A stretch of DNA of 64,000 nucleotides from Morella rubra (lineage: Eukaryota; Streptophyta; Magnoliopsida; Fagales; Myricaceae). The stretch lies in NCBI GenBank assembly GCA_003952965.2, contig CM025855.1, positions 1,020,840 through 1,084,839 on the forward strand, written 5' to 3'. The notes beneath the pieces are model-generated. The model searched no databases. It saw only the letters and a list, made by a program, of their open reading frames with translations, and was not told the origin of the DNA. The position numbers were made by a program, and so were the translations under genes. Below, in pieces: positions 11,501-23,280 of this stretch (positions are counted from its first letter, which is position 1; each line of letters starts with the position of its first letter).

Positions 11501-12523
11501 GTCCTCCTCAAACATATACCGCAGCAGATCCACATTCCAACTCCCAGCCTCAGCCCCCACCAATTGATTCAGATCTTACGTCTAGGCAACAATAGTTTTG
11601 TCGGAAAGCTGCCTTTATCCCTTCAGAATTGCAAAATGTTGATAACCCTTGATGTGAGAGAAAATAAATTGTCTGAAACTGTGCCCACGTGGATAGGTGA
11701 TAGCCTACCTGATTTGTTTATTCTTAACCTGCGATCTAATCAGTTTTATGGAAGCTTGCCTTTGAACCTGTGTCATCTGGCAAAGATTCAAATCTTGGAC
11801 CTTTCTTTGAAGAGCATCACGGGAACTATTCCCAAGTGTATCAACAATCTAACTGCAATGTCTCAGAAACAGAATTTAAGTAGAACAGCAGTCGACACAT
11901 ACTTTGTAGCTTATATGGAATATACATCAGTGGAATGGAAAGGAACAGAGTATGTGTTTCAGAATGCTCTACGACTTCTAAAGATCATTGATCTTTCAGG
12001 TAATAAATTAGGTGGAGAAATTCCAGAAGGAATTACGAGTCTGACAGAGTTGGTTGCTTTAGATTTATCAGGAAACAATATCACGGGAGTAATCACTCCA
12101 AAGATTGGTCTGCTGCGAAATTTGCAATCTCTTGATTTATCTAAAAACCAGCTTCATGGTGAAATCCCAGGAAGCTTTTCTGATTTAAGCTTTCTCGGTT
12201 ACTTGTACTTGTCAGAAAACAACTTGTCAGGCAAAATTCCAACAGCAACTCAACTCCAGACCCGTGATGCTTCTGCCTTTATGGGGAATCCGGATCTATG
12301 TGGATCTCCACTTCCAAAAAAATGTCCTAAAGATCCCAGCAATGACAGTAGTCCTATTGATCAGGGTCATGATGGTGATGATGGGTTTATAACTGGAGGA
12401 TTTTATGTTGCTGGGGCCGTCAGATTTGTAGTAGGCTTTTGGGGAGTGTGTTGCAGTTTAGTGCTTAACCTGCGGTTCATACTGAGGCGCCTTACTTCAA
12501 AAGTTCGAGTGATGTTAAGATAG
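8593..12523 (+). pseudogene. RLP1: LRR receptor-like protein pseudogene, EIX2-like
   Basis: It is collinear with the intact gene at 23355-26075 and very similar to it. Damage visible: a 15-nt in-frame deletion removing the first cap cysteine; TAG at 8752-8754 replacing a Trp codon (Trp59 of RLP2); TGA at 9433-9435 replacing an Arg codon; and an antisense LINE at 10328-11563. When the LINE and one target repeat are skipped the frame is otherwise continuous from the ATG to the stop at 12521. The rest of the cap, the LRR solenoid, the island region near 11880-11960, and the C-terminal transmembrane segment and short tail are all recognisable. Few lesions suggest recent loss of function. Confidence 0.9.
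10312..11579 (-). mobile_element. 5'-truncated LINE inserted antisense in RLP1, 16-bp target duplication
   Basis: The insert 10328-11563 is flanked by identical TTGATTCAGATCTTAC (10312-10327 and 11564-11579). A T-run at the left edge is the poly(A) tail of a minus-strand element. The open frame inside (minus strand, about 11563 to the stop just inside the tail, ~410 codons) is uninterrupted. It encodes the C-terminal part of a plant L1 ORF2: the zinc-binding region (C-P-L-C-Q-Q-R-P-E-D-T-M-H) and an RNase H-like domain (W-L-K-L-N-T-D, C-D-S, W-V-P-R-K-C-N-R-L-A-H). The reverse transcriptase proper is missing, so this is 5' truncation on arrival. The intact frame and perfect target repeats point to a young insertion. 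Confidence 0.93.
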
Positions 12524-13652
12524 GCTCTGTATCGGTATGAGTTCTGATCACCCTATATTCATACGTGTTTTATAACCTTGCCAATTTGAATGACTTCAAT
12601 TTTCTAGTTAACTTCTGATATATAATATAGTTTGCTCAAATGTGATAACTATTGTTTAAGTTATAACATGTGGATTTTATTGATCACTTTTCATATCCAT
12701 AGCCATAGGCATTTAATTAATTATTATCTCAAACTAAACATTCTTCTTGTCGTCTTTTCTTTTTTTCTTTTTTTTTCGCCATTATCTATTTTGGAGCTGT
12801 TATATACACTAACACATACCTTAGGATTACGACTTCAGTAAAGTAACTAGCACAAAAATTAATTTCTAATATTTCATGAATAGTTGCGTGTTATGAAGAA
12901 AGAAGAATGAATATGGTATTGCCCTCTCACAGGTCCGCTAGCCTTTTATGCCGCCCCTGCCGCCTCCTCCCGCTTTGTAGATTGTTCCTGTTGTTTTTCT
13001 TTGATGGGTCTCCTAGCCATCGTTATTTTGTGCCACCTAGAGCTGTCATTTCTCCTCCTCCCCCTTATACAACCAGTCACTGCTTGAAGGTTGTTTTGAA
13101 GGAGTTGGATCGACGCTTTGATCACCTTTCCTCCAGTGGAAATCACCATCCCTAGTGTAGTGGTCTTGTTATATCCTGGTCCTTGTGGCCGATTTGTGCG
13201 TCCCAACCCTTGTGATCAGTTTGTATTGTATCCTGGTCTTTGTGGCTAGTTTGTGGTCTTCTCATAGAATCTACCCTATTGTGAAGCTTGTTGGTCCGTC
13301 TAGGTTTTTTTGTTGGCCTTCTGGTTTTTTTTTTTTTTTTTCTCTCTCTTATGTACTTGATGTATTATTCTCAATTATTAATCTAATATTTCAGTTTCCT
13401 AAGGAAAAAAAAAAAAGAATCAACATGGTATTTGCTTGGGGTCAAAGGATCTTGAAAGGCATAAAACAGAATAATTCAAGTATACTTGCAATAATTTGAC
13501 AAGAAAGCGTTAACAATTTTCCCACTTTATAAATATCTCCTACATTCCTATTCTCAATATTTATGAAGAGGCCACAGATACCGTAACATTTATATATAAG
13601 TTTAAAGACATAAAGAAAGTAGTCACTTTTCACGATCAACCTCCTTTTCCAT
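12524..13652. repeat. Duplicated RLP 3' flank, copy 1
   Basis: The same sequence follows RLP2 (26076-27190) and the RLP3 relic (28919-29992). It includes an AT-rich block with the TTTGCTCAAATGTGATAACT motif and the shared retroposon at 12921-13414. It has no protein-coding gene of its own. Confidence 0.85.
12903..13432 (+). mobile_element. ~0.5-kb retroposon with poly(A) tail, shared by all three units
   Basis: The element 12921-13414 ends in TATTTCAG...AAGG plus a run of A. It is flanked by 18-bp near-identical repeats (12903-12920 and 13415-13432, 16 of 18 matching, core ATGGTATT). This pattern fits a LINE 3' end or a SINE-like passenger. Copies at 26578-27057 and about 29278-29775 sit in the same context with the same flanks, so insertion preceded the block duplications. 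No coding domain is recognised. Confidence 0.65.
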
Positions 13653-15469
13653 TCCCAAAAATAAGTCCTATTTATACAGGGGAGAAAGCAAAACAACATT
13701 GTAATCGAGCAACTACTAATTTACCATTGATCTAACTCAAAAAGAGAACGCATCAAATGCCAAAGAACAGACACACAATGCTTTCTGCCTAGATTTGGAA
13801 AGAAACACTATAGTACAAAACATAAGCAACTGAGGGTTACACAATTACAGACCAAATATGTGGTCACTTGCAACAAATATGGCAGCACTGAACTGTCTCG
13901 TGTTCAAGTCGCTTCCGTCCAAAGCAGTACCAAAGCGATCAAGCCACTGAGTTGGACCTGGGTTGTCACTCTCCTCTTCCCACTCGGAGGTCATATCGAT
14001 GTCATCAAATTGAATAGGATCAGCTTCTAAAGACTTTGTTCTCATTTGTCTTGCCAACTTAAGATTGTAATTTATATACACAACGTCGTTCAATGTTTCC
14101 TTATCAATCTTGTTCCGCTTCTCAGAGTGGATTTGCTGGAGTGTGTTCCAGTGCCTCTCGAAAGTGAAAGTGCTGCAAACTTGACTAAGTATTCTAATGG
14201 CAACTCGTTGCAACACTGGTGCAGAGTCTCCATATTGCTCCCACCAAAGCCCTATGATGAATTAGCATCAAGTGCTTTTCAGATTATTGAGGATACTTCT
14301 GAAGAAAGCAATTTTACCCACGTAAAATATGTGAAACAAAAAACAGCAGAAAGGTTGCAGTCCAAGGACCTGTAACCTTGACGCATGGATCATCGATGGA
14401 ACCATTTAGTTATCATTCCACTCATTGGAATAAAAGGAGGTATTTTAGCATCAAGCTGTTTTGTTTTCCAGAGTAATGGTGGAAACACACTAAAAGAACA
14501 AAGCAAAAGTAGTAGGATCTTTGGATGTAAATGAAGACACACGTGTATCAAGCACAACTAAGATATCAGATCAGAAATGTTCAATCATTAACAAATGTAT
14601 ATGAAATCAGACTCCTAAGTCGCGAGAAGATTGATTAAATGTTCTATTTATTTTAATCTTGAGTAACCTTTTTCCTTTCCTTTTAAAGTGCCAAATTCAC
14701 ACTCAATGGCAGTTTCAGAATTTAACTTTTCCAAATTGGATGTAATAATATTTTATTTTTACCAGCGATAATCTACACACTCCTAAATTTTAGTGGCATT
14801 TCGATCAATCTGAACTTTTAATACAAGTAAATTTTGTGTCTAAAATGAACAGCTAGCTCTTTAACCTTCCAACTCGAGACCTCCAAATACTTGTCTCTGG
14901 TTCATATTTCACTCAAAATGGATTATTCTGCACCTAATGATGGTTCCCTATAATGGACAGAATGAGGTTGGAGTTGATGTAAAGGACACAATTTGCTCCT
15001 CGCATCTGCCTCCACAGATAGGCTCCGGAATGCAATTTACAGAACATAGCACAGAACTCACTCTTTGATGCACAGACATGTAACGTAATAGCAAATTTGG
15101 TACTTACCAGGTGGAACTGTATCTCTCGCTTCCTTTGCTAAGTTACAAGCAAACATCCCTCTCTCCTTGGTAAATATTTGATTTGTTATGTCACGTCTCA
15201 TGTCAGGCATAGGGAGTAGTATCTCCAGAAATTTGTGAAGGTCTTCTTTCATAGATGGGACAAATTTCATTTCTGGAGTTGAATGATACTAGGGCTCAAA
15301 AATGCTGCTGCAGCATGTGGAGGTGAATGGAGTTGATTCCGCCACTTTCTATCCAAAAATATCTTGCACTTATTCTCATCCATTATATAGTATGTCCTGA
15401 TCGACTCTTTGGACCTGGTCATTAGTTCATAAATAGAACCCACAGCCGGTTTCCCTCCGGATACTTCCC
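13653..15469 (-). pseudogene. BED/DUF659 hAT-like gene, copy B, 3' part (interrupted by Copia)
   Basis: The last exon is present (minus 14216-13845 in frame, equivalent to 30558-30187). Part of the main exon follows (minus 15476-15058) with small deletions that break the frame. Within the intron a 250-base stretch present in copy C (30695-30944) is missing, deleted across a TTGCAG microhomology near 14350. The gene continues on the far side of the Copia element at 20384-21245. The BED finger and N-terminal third are absent. Confidence 0.88.
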
Positions 15470-15687
15470 TTAACACAGTTAGCTTTACAGTAGGTAGTTA
15501 TATTGTTAGTGAGCTGGAGGCTCGGTTTGTTAGTCAGTTTTGTGATTTAGTTACAGAGTGAATGTTGTTCATATAAAGCTCTACACAGTGATCAATAGAA
15601 TTACGTTATTCATCCATTTCCTCTCTCATACGACTTTACATACTCTGTTTTTCTTCAACCATGCTTCCGCAACTTCAATACTTGACA
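15470..15687 (+). repeat. Left LTR of Copia element
   Basis: It matches the right LTR from TTAACACAGTTAG to the terminal CTTGACA. The expected initial TG is absent, and the host sequence runs directly into the LTR at a short similarity (CTTAACAC versus CTCAACAC in the intact host gene). Confidence 0.85.
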
Positions 15688-15700
15688 TGGTATCAGAGCA
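15688..15700 (+). promoter_or_regulatory. Copia primer-binding site
   Basis: TGGTATCAGAGCA directly follows the left LTR. This is the standard sequence complementary to the plant initiator tRNA-Met 3' end used to prime minus-strand synthesis. Confidence 0.85.
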
Positions 15701-15706
15701 ACTATA

Positions 15707-18700
15707 ATGGCTGAATCTCCTTTAGTTTCATCCGTTCCTAGCAATTCTGATATTCAGTCAAACCCTTACTTCCTGAATAATGGTGACAGTCCTAATGCAA
15801 TGCTTGTTTGGCAAATTCTCAGTGGAGAGAATTACTCGAGTTGGCGCAGATCTTTGCAGATGGCGTTGAGTGCAAAGAACAAGCTTGCCTTTGTTAATGG
15901 ATCTCTTCCACAACCTCAGTCATCGTCTCCCAATCATGAGGATACGTTGTAATCACATGGTGATTTCCTGGCTGTTGAATTCAATATCTAAAGATTTGGC
16001 AGATAGCGTTCTTTAAATTGAAACTGATGCTGGAATTTGGGAAGATCTAACTGATAGATTTTCTCAAGGGAATGGACCCCGAATATTCCAAGTACATAAG
16101 TCAATTGCGTCTCTTTCACAAGGTCAGCACACTGTCTCGGCATATTTCACAAAATTGAAAGTTCTATGGGAAGAGCTGTCCAATTACAGGCATCGATCTG
16201 CTTGCTCATGTGGAGCCATGAAGAAGATCACTGAAGAGCATAATCAGGAATCCATTATGCAATTCCTCATGGGATTGAATGATTCATATTCTCATATAAG
16301 AGGTCAAGTATTGCTGATGGATCATATGCCACCTATCAACAAAGTCTTCTCTCTGATAATTCAAGAACAGAGGCAGCGTGATATCAGTTCTTTTTCTTCT
16401 CAATCATCTGAGAACACTGCTGCATTTTTTGCACGAGTTCAAGGAACAGAGACTTTTAATAAGTTCAATGGCAAGCCTTATGTACAGAAAAAGGATCGTC
16501 CTCTGTGTAGCCATTGTGGCTTTACTTGCCATACCATGGGTAAATGCTACAAATTGCATGGATATCCCCCTGGTTACAAGCCTCGTACCAAGCCTGTGTC
16601 ATCACCAAGGTCTGTTCATCACATGTCCTCTGACTTCTCTTCAGCACCTCTTCAGTCTTTGCCGATTACCTTTGATCAATGCCAACAATTGTTAGCATTA
16701 CTTCCTACTTCAGAAGCTTCATCATCCAACACTTACTGCCTAGCCAATCTCTCAGGCCATGGTTAACATGGCAGGGATTGCATCTGATTTCTTCAGCTGT
16801 CATAGTGCTACTTCTGTCAATATTCCATCTACTGCTACTGCTAACAGTTTTGATTGGCTTATTGATACTGGAGCAACCAATCATATGGTTAGCTCATTGA
16901 GTATGCTTACTTCTGTCACTTCCATTATTCAAACACCCATTAAAATGCCTAATAACCACACTGTTCTTGGCACTCACATCGGCACAGCACGGGTTATCTC
17001 CTAAACTCCTACTGCTTGATGTACCTGTTGTACCTAGCTTTTCTTTCAACCTGATTTCTGCTAGTGCTTTACTTAAACAGATTTCATGTTGCATAATCCT
17101 TTTTAACCATCATATGTTCATCCAGGACCCACTCACATGGACACTGATTGGTTTGGCTAGAGAATCAAGAGGGCTGTATTTTTTACTTCCCACAAAAACT
17201 GGTGTTTCTCAATTTTCTTGCAATTCGGTTTTTGTTAATAATCATGCCTTGTGACATTGTCGTTTAGGTCACCCATCAATATCTCGTATGCTTCTTTTGC
17301 AAGACTATATTGGTGATATTCATAGCTCTAAGTTTCATCATTGTACTGTTTGTCCTATGGCCAAGCAAAGAAAATTGCCTTTTCCCATTTCATCTTCTAA
17401 GACTACTTGTGCTTTTGAATTAGTTCATTGTGATCTTTGGGGGCCCTTTTCAGTTCCGGATCACAATGGCATTCGGTTTTTTCTTACCATTGTTGATGAT
17501 TATACCCGGTGTACATGGGTATATTTGCTTCAATCTAAAGCTCAAACCCAACAGCATATCATTTCTTTCTTCCAACCAGTTGAAACTCAATTTGATTCCA
17601 AAATTAAGACTCTTAGGACTGATTTTGGAACTGAATTTAGTTTCCCTAGTTTTCTAGCATCTAAAGGTGTTCGTCACCAACATTCCTGTGTTGCTGCTCC
17701 ACAACAAAATGGTCGTGTTGAAAGAAAACATCAACACTTGCTAAATGTTGCTCGGTCAATTAGGTTTCAGTCAAATATTCCCCTTAGTTTCTGGTTTGAT
17801 TTTATATTGTCAGCAACCTACCTTATCAATCGACTTCCCTCTCCATTACTTGGAAATAAGTCTCCATTTGAAAGGCTTTTTTCATTCCAAACCTGAATAT
17901 AATCTTCTCAGAACCTTCGGCTGCTTATGCTATGTTTCTACTCTTGATAGACATAGGCATAAATTCGATCCTAGAGCTAATCCATGTGTATTTGTTGGCT
18001 ATCCTTGTGGAATTAAAGGATATAAAGCCTAAAATTTACATACCAAATAGTTCTCTATTTCTAGGAACTTAGTCTTTCATGAAGATTATTTTCCTTTCAA
18101 ATACTTGCCTATTTCTCCAAATACCACTATTGTTCTTCCCAATATTATCCTTGATATACCCGAACATTCCTCTACACCTGAGTCTCCTGTTGTATTACCT
18201 TCTGCTATACCTGTGTCTCATATGCCTGATTTTTCATCACCCCAGTTTTCTAATTCTGATAATGTTTCTATTCCTCCCATTATTCAAGTCCCATTTACAG
18301 ATTTGCCTACTTCTACAGATTCTGCTCCTCATTCTTCTGCAGATATTACTCTGTCACCTGATTCTATTCCACTTCCTAGAAGGTCTTCTAGACTTCGAAA
18401 AACACATTCTTATTTGGAAGAATATCATTGTCAGCTGGCTCTTAGTTCTACTGTCAAACCAGTTGTGGTGCCCTTACCCGATTCTCATCTGTCCACAGAT
18501 TCTTCTACACCAGCAGTCTCTCATTTAGCTGGAGCTGCATATCCTATTTCTGATTTTCTATCTTATGCTAACCTTTCACCTTCTCATCAAGCTTTTGTAT
18601 TGTCTGTAAGCACTCATTCTGAGCCATCCAGTTTTAAAGAGGCAGTAGTTTCTCCTGAGTGGAAGGCTGCTATGGTCAAAGAAATTGAAGCTTTGGAGCT

Positions 18701-20135
18701 CAATAATACCTGGACCGTATGTTCTTTACCACCTGGACATACACCTATTGATTGCAAGTGGGTGTATAAGCTCAAGTATCATGCTAATGGCTCTATTGAG
18801 AGGTACAAAGCCCGGTTAGTGGCTAAGGGTTATACACAAAAAAAGGGCTTTGATTACTTTGAGACCTTTTCTCCGGTAGCTAAATTGACCTCGGTCAGAT
18901 TATTGCTTGCTCTTGCTGCATCTAAGCAATGACACTTACAACAATTAGATGTCAATAACGCTTTTCTACATGGAGATCTCCATGAAGAAATATACATGCG
19001 GCTGCCACCTGGTTATAGTCGAGAGGGCGAGTTTCGGGTTTGCAAGTTGAATAAGTCCTTTTATGGTTTAAAACAGGCTTCAAGGCAATGGTTCCTTAAG
19101 TTCTCTGATTTTTTATTGGACAGTGGATCTGTTCAATCTAAGGCCGACTACACTTTGTTCACCAAGAGTTCGACCGGTTCATTCATGGCTTTGTTAGTCT
19201 ATGTTGATGATATCTTAATTACTGGTGATAATTTGAGTCTTATTAATGATTTCAAGGCTGTCATTGATCTTAAATTTAAGATTAAAGATCTAGGTGTTCT
19301 TAAATACTTCCATGGCTTGGAAGTTGCACACTCGGATGCTGGATTGTCCATCGATATTTTGAATGATTCTGGTTTTCTTGGAGCCAAATCTGTCAAGACA
19401 CCTACTGAACAAAATCTGAAGTTGGTGCGAGAAGCTGGGTCTCCATTATCTGATCCAAGTGTGTATAGGCGTTTGGTTGGTCGTTTACTCTATTTGACCA
19501 TCACCAGACCTGATATTTCCTATGCTATTCATCTTCTCACACAATTCATGGATCGGCCTCACACAGCACACCTTGATGCAGCTCATCGTGTACTCAGATA
19601 CCTTAATGGCTCTCCTGGACAGGGTCTTTTCTATCCTGCTCATACCCCAATTCACCTTAAAGCCTTCACCGATTCTGACTGGGCTGGCTGTGTGGATTCG
19701 AGGAAGTCTGTTACTGGGTTCTATGTCTTCCTCGGGGACTCTTTGATTTCCAAGAAATCAAAGAAACAAACGACGGTGTCTCGATCTTCTGCTGAGGCGG
19801 AATACCGTGCCGTAGCTTCCACTGCGTGTGAGCTGACTTGGCTGAAGTTTTTACTTACTGACCTCCAGATTTCACATGATCATCCAGCACTTCTCTTTTG
19901 TGACAATCAAGCTGCTATGCACATAGTCGCTAACCCCGTTTTTCATGAACGGACAAAACATATAGAGATAGATTGCCACCTCATCCGAGAGAAAATTCTC
20001 ACTGGTCTCATTCGCACATTACATGTTCGATCTCAACATCAGCTGGCGGATTTGTTTACCAAGTCTCTCGGGTCTGATCAGTTTCGTTTCTTATTATCCA
20101 AGATGCACATTCACAACATCTTCTGTCCATCTTGA
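15707..20135 (+). pseudogene. Copia gag-pol polyprotein, frameshifted
   Basis: Gag starts at 15707 and hits a stop at 15950. It continues in another frame (16155-16766) with a CX2CX4HX4C zinc knuckle near 16500. Protease has D-T-G-A near 16865. Integrase core lies at 17288-17896 with its zinc region just before and downstream acidic residues visible. Reverse transcriptase runs 18105-18932, broken by TGA at 18930 in place of Trp, then continues at 18996 with Y-V-D-D near 19200. RNase H reaches the stop at 20135. A short in-frame deletion lies near 19345. No single frame is intact, so no functional polyprotein is expected. Confidence 0.9.
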
Positions 20136-20142
20136 GGGGAAG
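20134..20142 (+). promoter_or_regulatory. Copia polypurine tract
   Basis: GAGGGGAAG lies just after the pol stop. Such tracts normally touch the 3' LTR, which suggests the true LTR starts near 20143 rather than at the TG at 20164, and that the left LTR has lost its first ~25 bases. Confidence 0.6.
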
Positions 20143-20163
20143 TATCAACGATATTAGTTACTC

Positions 20164-20383
20164 TGTTAACACAGTTAGCTTTACAGTCGGTAGTTATATT
20201 GTTAGTGAGCTGGAGGCTCGGTTTGTTAGTCAGTTTTGTGATTTAGTTACAGAGTGAGTGTCGTGCATATAAAGCTTTACACGGTGATTAATAGAATCAC
20301 GTTATTCATCCATTTCCTCTCTCATACGACTTTACATACTCTGTTTTTCTTCAACCATTCTTCCGCAACTACAATACTTGACA
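20164..20383 (+). repeat. Right LTR of Copia element
   Basis: It runs from TGTTAACACAG to CTTGACA. Its start may lie at 20143 (see the polypurine tract). Its last ~80 bases occur again at 20644-20725 as part of a tandem duplication. Confidence 0.85.
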
Positions 20384-20985
20384 CTCGACAATTGCAATAC
20401 AGGTTATGCTCTGTGGTTTATTGGTGTACGAGGAGTTTGTTGAATACTCAGGGCTACTGAACATAAGCTTTAATCTAGACTTTTGCTTCAGCAATGACTG
20501 CAGTGAGAGAAAATTGGATATGGACTTCGTAAACTGTTTCATCAAATAAAGCATCGGAGCATTATTGTATATGAACTTTGTTATGGTTTGTGCTTTTAAG
20601 ATACATCTGTTCACCCAATCTAGAAAATTCCTCCAAGATCAGATTATTCATCCATTTCCTCTCTCATACGACTTTACATACTCTGTTTTTCTTCAACCAT
20701 TCTTCCGCAACTACAATACTTGACACTCGACAATTGCAATACAGGTTATGCTCTGTGGTTTATTGGTGTACGAGGAGTTTGTTGAATACTCAGGGCTACT
20801 GAACATAAGCTTTAATCTAGACTTTTGCTTCAGCAATGACTGCAGTGAGAGAAAATTGGATATGGACTTCGTAAACTGTTTCATCAAATAAAGCATCGGA
20901 GCATTATTGTATATGAACTTTGTTATGGTTTGTGCTTTTAAGATACATCTGTTCACCCAATCTACCTTTGAAAATTCCTCCAAGA
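20302..20985. repeat. 342-bp tandem duplication of LTR end plus hAT-gene fragment
   Basis: The unit 20302-20643 (LTR 3' end joined to hAT exon sequence) is repeated at 20644-20985. The second copy keeps a short CCTTT segment that the first lacks. The junction is near TCAGATTATTCATCC. It arose after the Copia insertion. Confidence 0.9.
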
Positions 20986-21245
20986 TCAGATTCAAACATT
21001 GAGAAGCACAGGGAGACACAAAAATGGTTTTATATTTCTGACGGATATGGTTTGCAATGCCAGTATAATTGAAGCTACTATCCATGATAATTTGTACAAC
21101 ATTTTCTGGACCAAAATCTTAAATAACAGAATCAAACAAGTCAGCAAGGCATTTTGTGCTCTTGAAATATGAGGATGCATCCACGGATTTGTGCAAAAAA
21201 GGTCCTGGAAGGTGATGAAACTAAAAAGTTAATCAAAGCTCTTGA
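20384..21245 (-). pseudogene. BED/DUF659 hAT-like gene, copy B, middle part
   Basis: The minus-strand frames 20614-20384 and 21085-20711 match the central part of the intact protein at 31679-33361. A ~31-base deletion occurs next to the GTAAACTGTTTCATC sequence compared with 32320-32352. At about 21238 it switches to RLP 5' flank sequence through a few shared bases, so the N-terminal part was lost at the duplication breakpoint. Confidence 0.88.
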
Positions 21246-21985
21246 GTGACTTCCAATACATGTGGAGTAGTGAAGTGGTGTTTAAGTCCCAAAATTTTGC
21301 AGTGGTTAAAATTTTGAGATATAAGAATTAGTAAAAAAAATAAAGATAATTTAATGTAAAAGTAAATAGAGAATATTTAAATGAATATTATAGTGAAGAA
21401 AAATAATTTCACAAAGAGAAAAAAATGATTTTAATTAAACTAAAATTTTAAAGTACTCAAACACCACCTTTGATTTTGAACCTTGAACATCCAAGTGATA
21501 CATGGGCTCTTATCACTGGCCTAGCACCCTCAACTAAGCTGAATTTTTAGTTAGAAGTGAGAAATATGGCACCCACTCGGTCACCACACACGTTATGTCA
21601 GTGTAAGTTGTTCAGTAAAGAAGTCTTCTTCGTCTTCTCAGATGAATCTACACCGTACTACTAAATTGTGGAGTAGTTGCAATAGCACAAATCAGAAGTG
21701 TCCTAAGTCCTTTTCGTTCGAAAAGTCTCCTCGGCATTTATGGTGGTGTCCTTAACCAAATTTCCTCTTCGTATTAATGCCTATTCAACTGGAGAAAAGT
21801 AGCTTAGAAAAAAAAACTGGAGAAAAGTAGTTGACTAATAGAATCCATTTATTATCCCAAGCCACTGGTGAAAAAGACTTAGGACATGTTCCTTTATAAT
21901 AGTCGTCTTTCTTTATTGTATGTTTTGGTTGATGAGTCACGACACTAATCCCGCTTCAGATTATCTTCATATATAATTATTAGGT
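21241..21985. repeat. Duplicated RLP 5' flank, copy 2
   Basis: It matches 6081-7010 and 8240-8325 in unit 1, including the MITE-like element at 21275-21468, and lacks the 196-bp insert. Confidence 0.8.
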
Positions 21986-23280
21986 ACTGTGTCACTGTGT
22001 GTACGAGGTGCAGTTCATAGATAATTGCTAATTCCGACCGGTTTACAGGAAAAAAAAAAAAAAAGGAGTTTTTCTCTGATATATATAGTTAACTAGGATA
22101 TACCATGCTAATTACAGGCGCCAAAGAAAAAAAAAAAAAAAAGGTTTGATTCAACATATATGTGTTCATCTCTCCGGGACGAAAAGGTACTTTAATTTTC
22201 TCAACGGATTTATTCAACGAGCAGTTGCCATCGAGGAACATCTCCATCAGTGGTGTGTAACGAAGGGGCGAAAATTATGACCTGTCTGACTGGGCTATGA
22301 AGAGGACACCCAGTTCATTAGGCATTATCTTCGACAACACCCTCTTTATAATGCAATTGACAGGTTAGATTTTTATTGGAAGCTGATATCAAAATCTGTA
22401 ATTAATTACGTGATTATCTCCGAGCGGGTGATTCATTCAGAGATACGTTGAGATAAAATTTTAGAAAAAGGACATAAAAAATTTTGAATTTTTTTTTTCT
22501 TTAGTAAAGCAGTAAATTACAGTTAGGAGCTTTGTTTGATCTGGGTTAATGTAGCAGAAATGTATTAGGCTGTATTTTTGCTCGAGTTAACCAGGTTGTA
22601 TGGCGGCAAGATGGAGTTAATAATTGCATTCCATGACTATTGGATTTTTCATTTGAGTTGACACTATATTGTAGTTCATCAGTCGCTCTGGCTTAGTGAA
22701 GGAAACAAAATTATTAGACCATGATTGGGAAGAAAGAAAGCCTATATGCCTTCTTTATTTAAAATCACACGTCTACATCTGCTTTCTGGGATGTCATTCA
22801 CTGCTGGTGGACGGTGGTCGTCTACCACACTGGAATTTATGCTTGAATAACAAGATCCACAATAGAAACACGTGGCATGACCTAGCACCGCATATCATTT
22901 TCATGGTTGGAATTTCTTCCAAAACTGGTGGGGCTGGATTTTTCCATTTAAATTAAAACCAGTCAGTCGCCGCATAGCCTAGCAAATTCGAAACAAGCAT
23001 TCATGGAGACTTTGGGAGGAAACTTCCGTGCATCTTCGTCTAGAGAAAGCGTAGCCATCCAAGAATTTTCCATGGCTGTCAATTGCCAAATTATATTCCT
23101 TGTCTTGGGACCTGGGTGGCAGACACCTCTCTCTGGTAAAAGGCATCTGTCTCGTGACATTTTCAAATCCAGTGTATACTGCCATGCCCTTTCCTCCTAA
23201 CGTACAATCGCGTATGGCCCAGGTGTGACTTTTCGAGCACATAAGTCTTGCACTTCTCTTTTTGTGTGTTGACGGACCTT
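21986..23280. other. RLP2 upstream region, unit-2 specific
   Basis: No ORF here looks coding and no counterpart exists in unit 1. There are A-runs at 22049-22065 and 22124-22142. I see no gene. Confidence 0.55.

Larger units (their letters stand above)
15470..20383 (+). mobile_element. Degenerate Ty1/Copia retrotransposon
   Basis: Two ~220-bp LTRs (15470-15687 and 20164-20383, perhaps 20143-20383) differ at about ten positions. TGGTATCAGAGC follows the left LTR and matches the usual plant initiator-Met primer site. Domain order gag - protease - integrase - reverse transcriptase - RNase H is that of Copia. Several frameshifts and stops interrupt the polyprotein, so it is not autonomous. The right LTR abuts hAT-gene sequence. 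At the left the first LTR bases and about 65 bp of host sequence are missing compared with the intact hAT gene near 32110-32173. Confidence 0.93.

Noticed and set aside
12907-13155. 82-codon ORF repeated in all three RLP 3' flanks
   Set aside because: It lies inside the retroposon, and the three copies differ by frame-disrupting indels, so it is not under coding constraint.
22696-23242. Short ORFs upstream of RLP2 on both strands
   Set aside because: Random-looking composition, no homology recognised, absent from unit 1.
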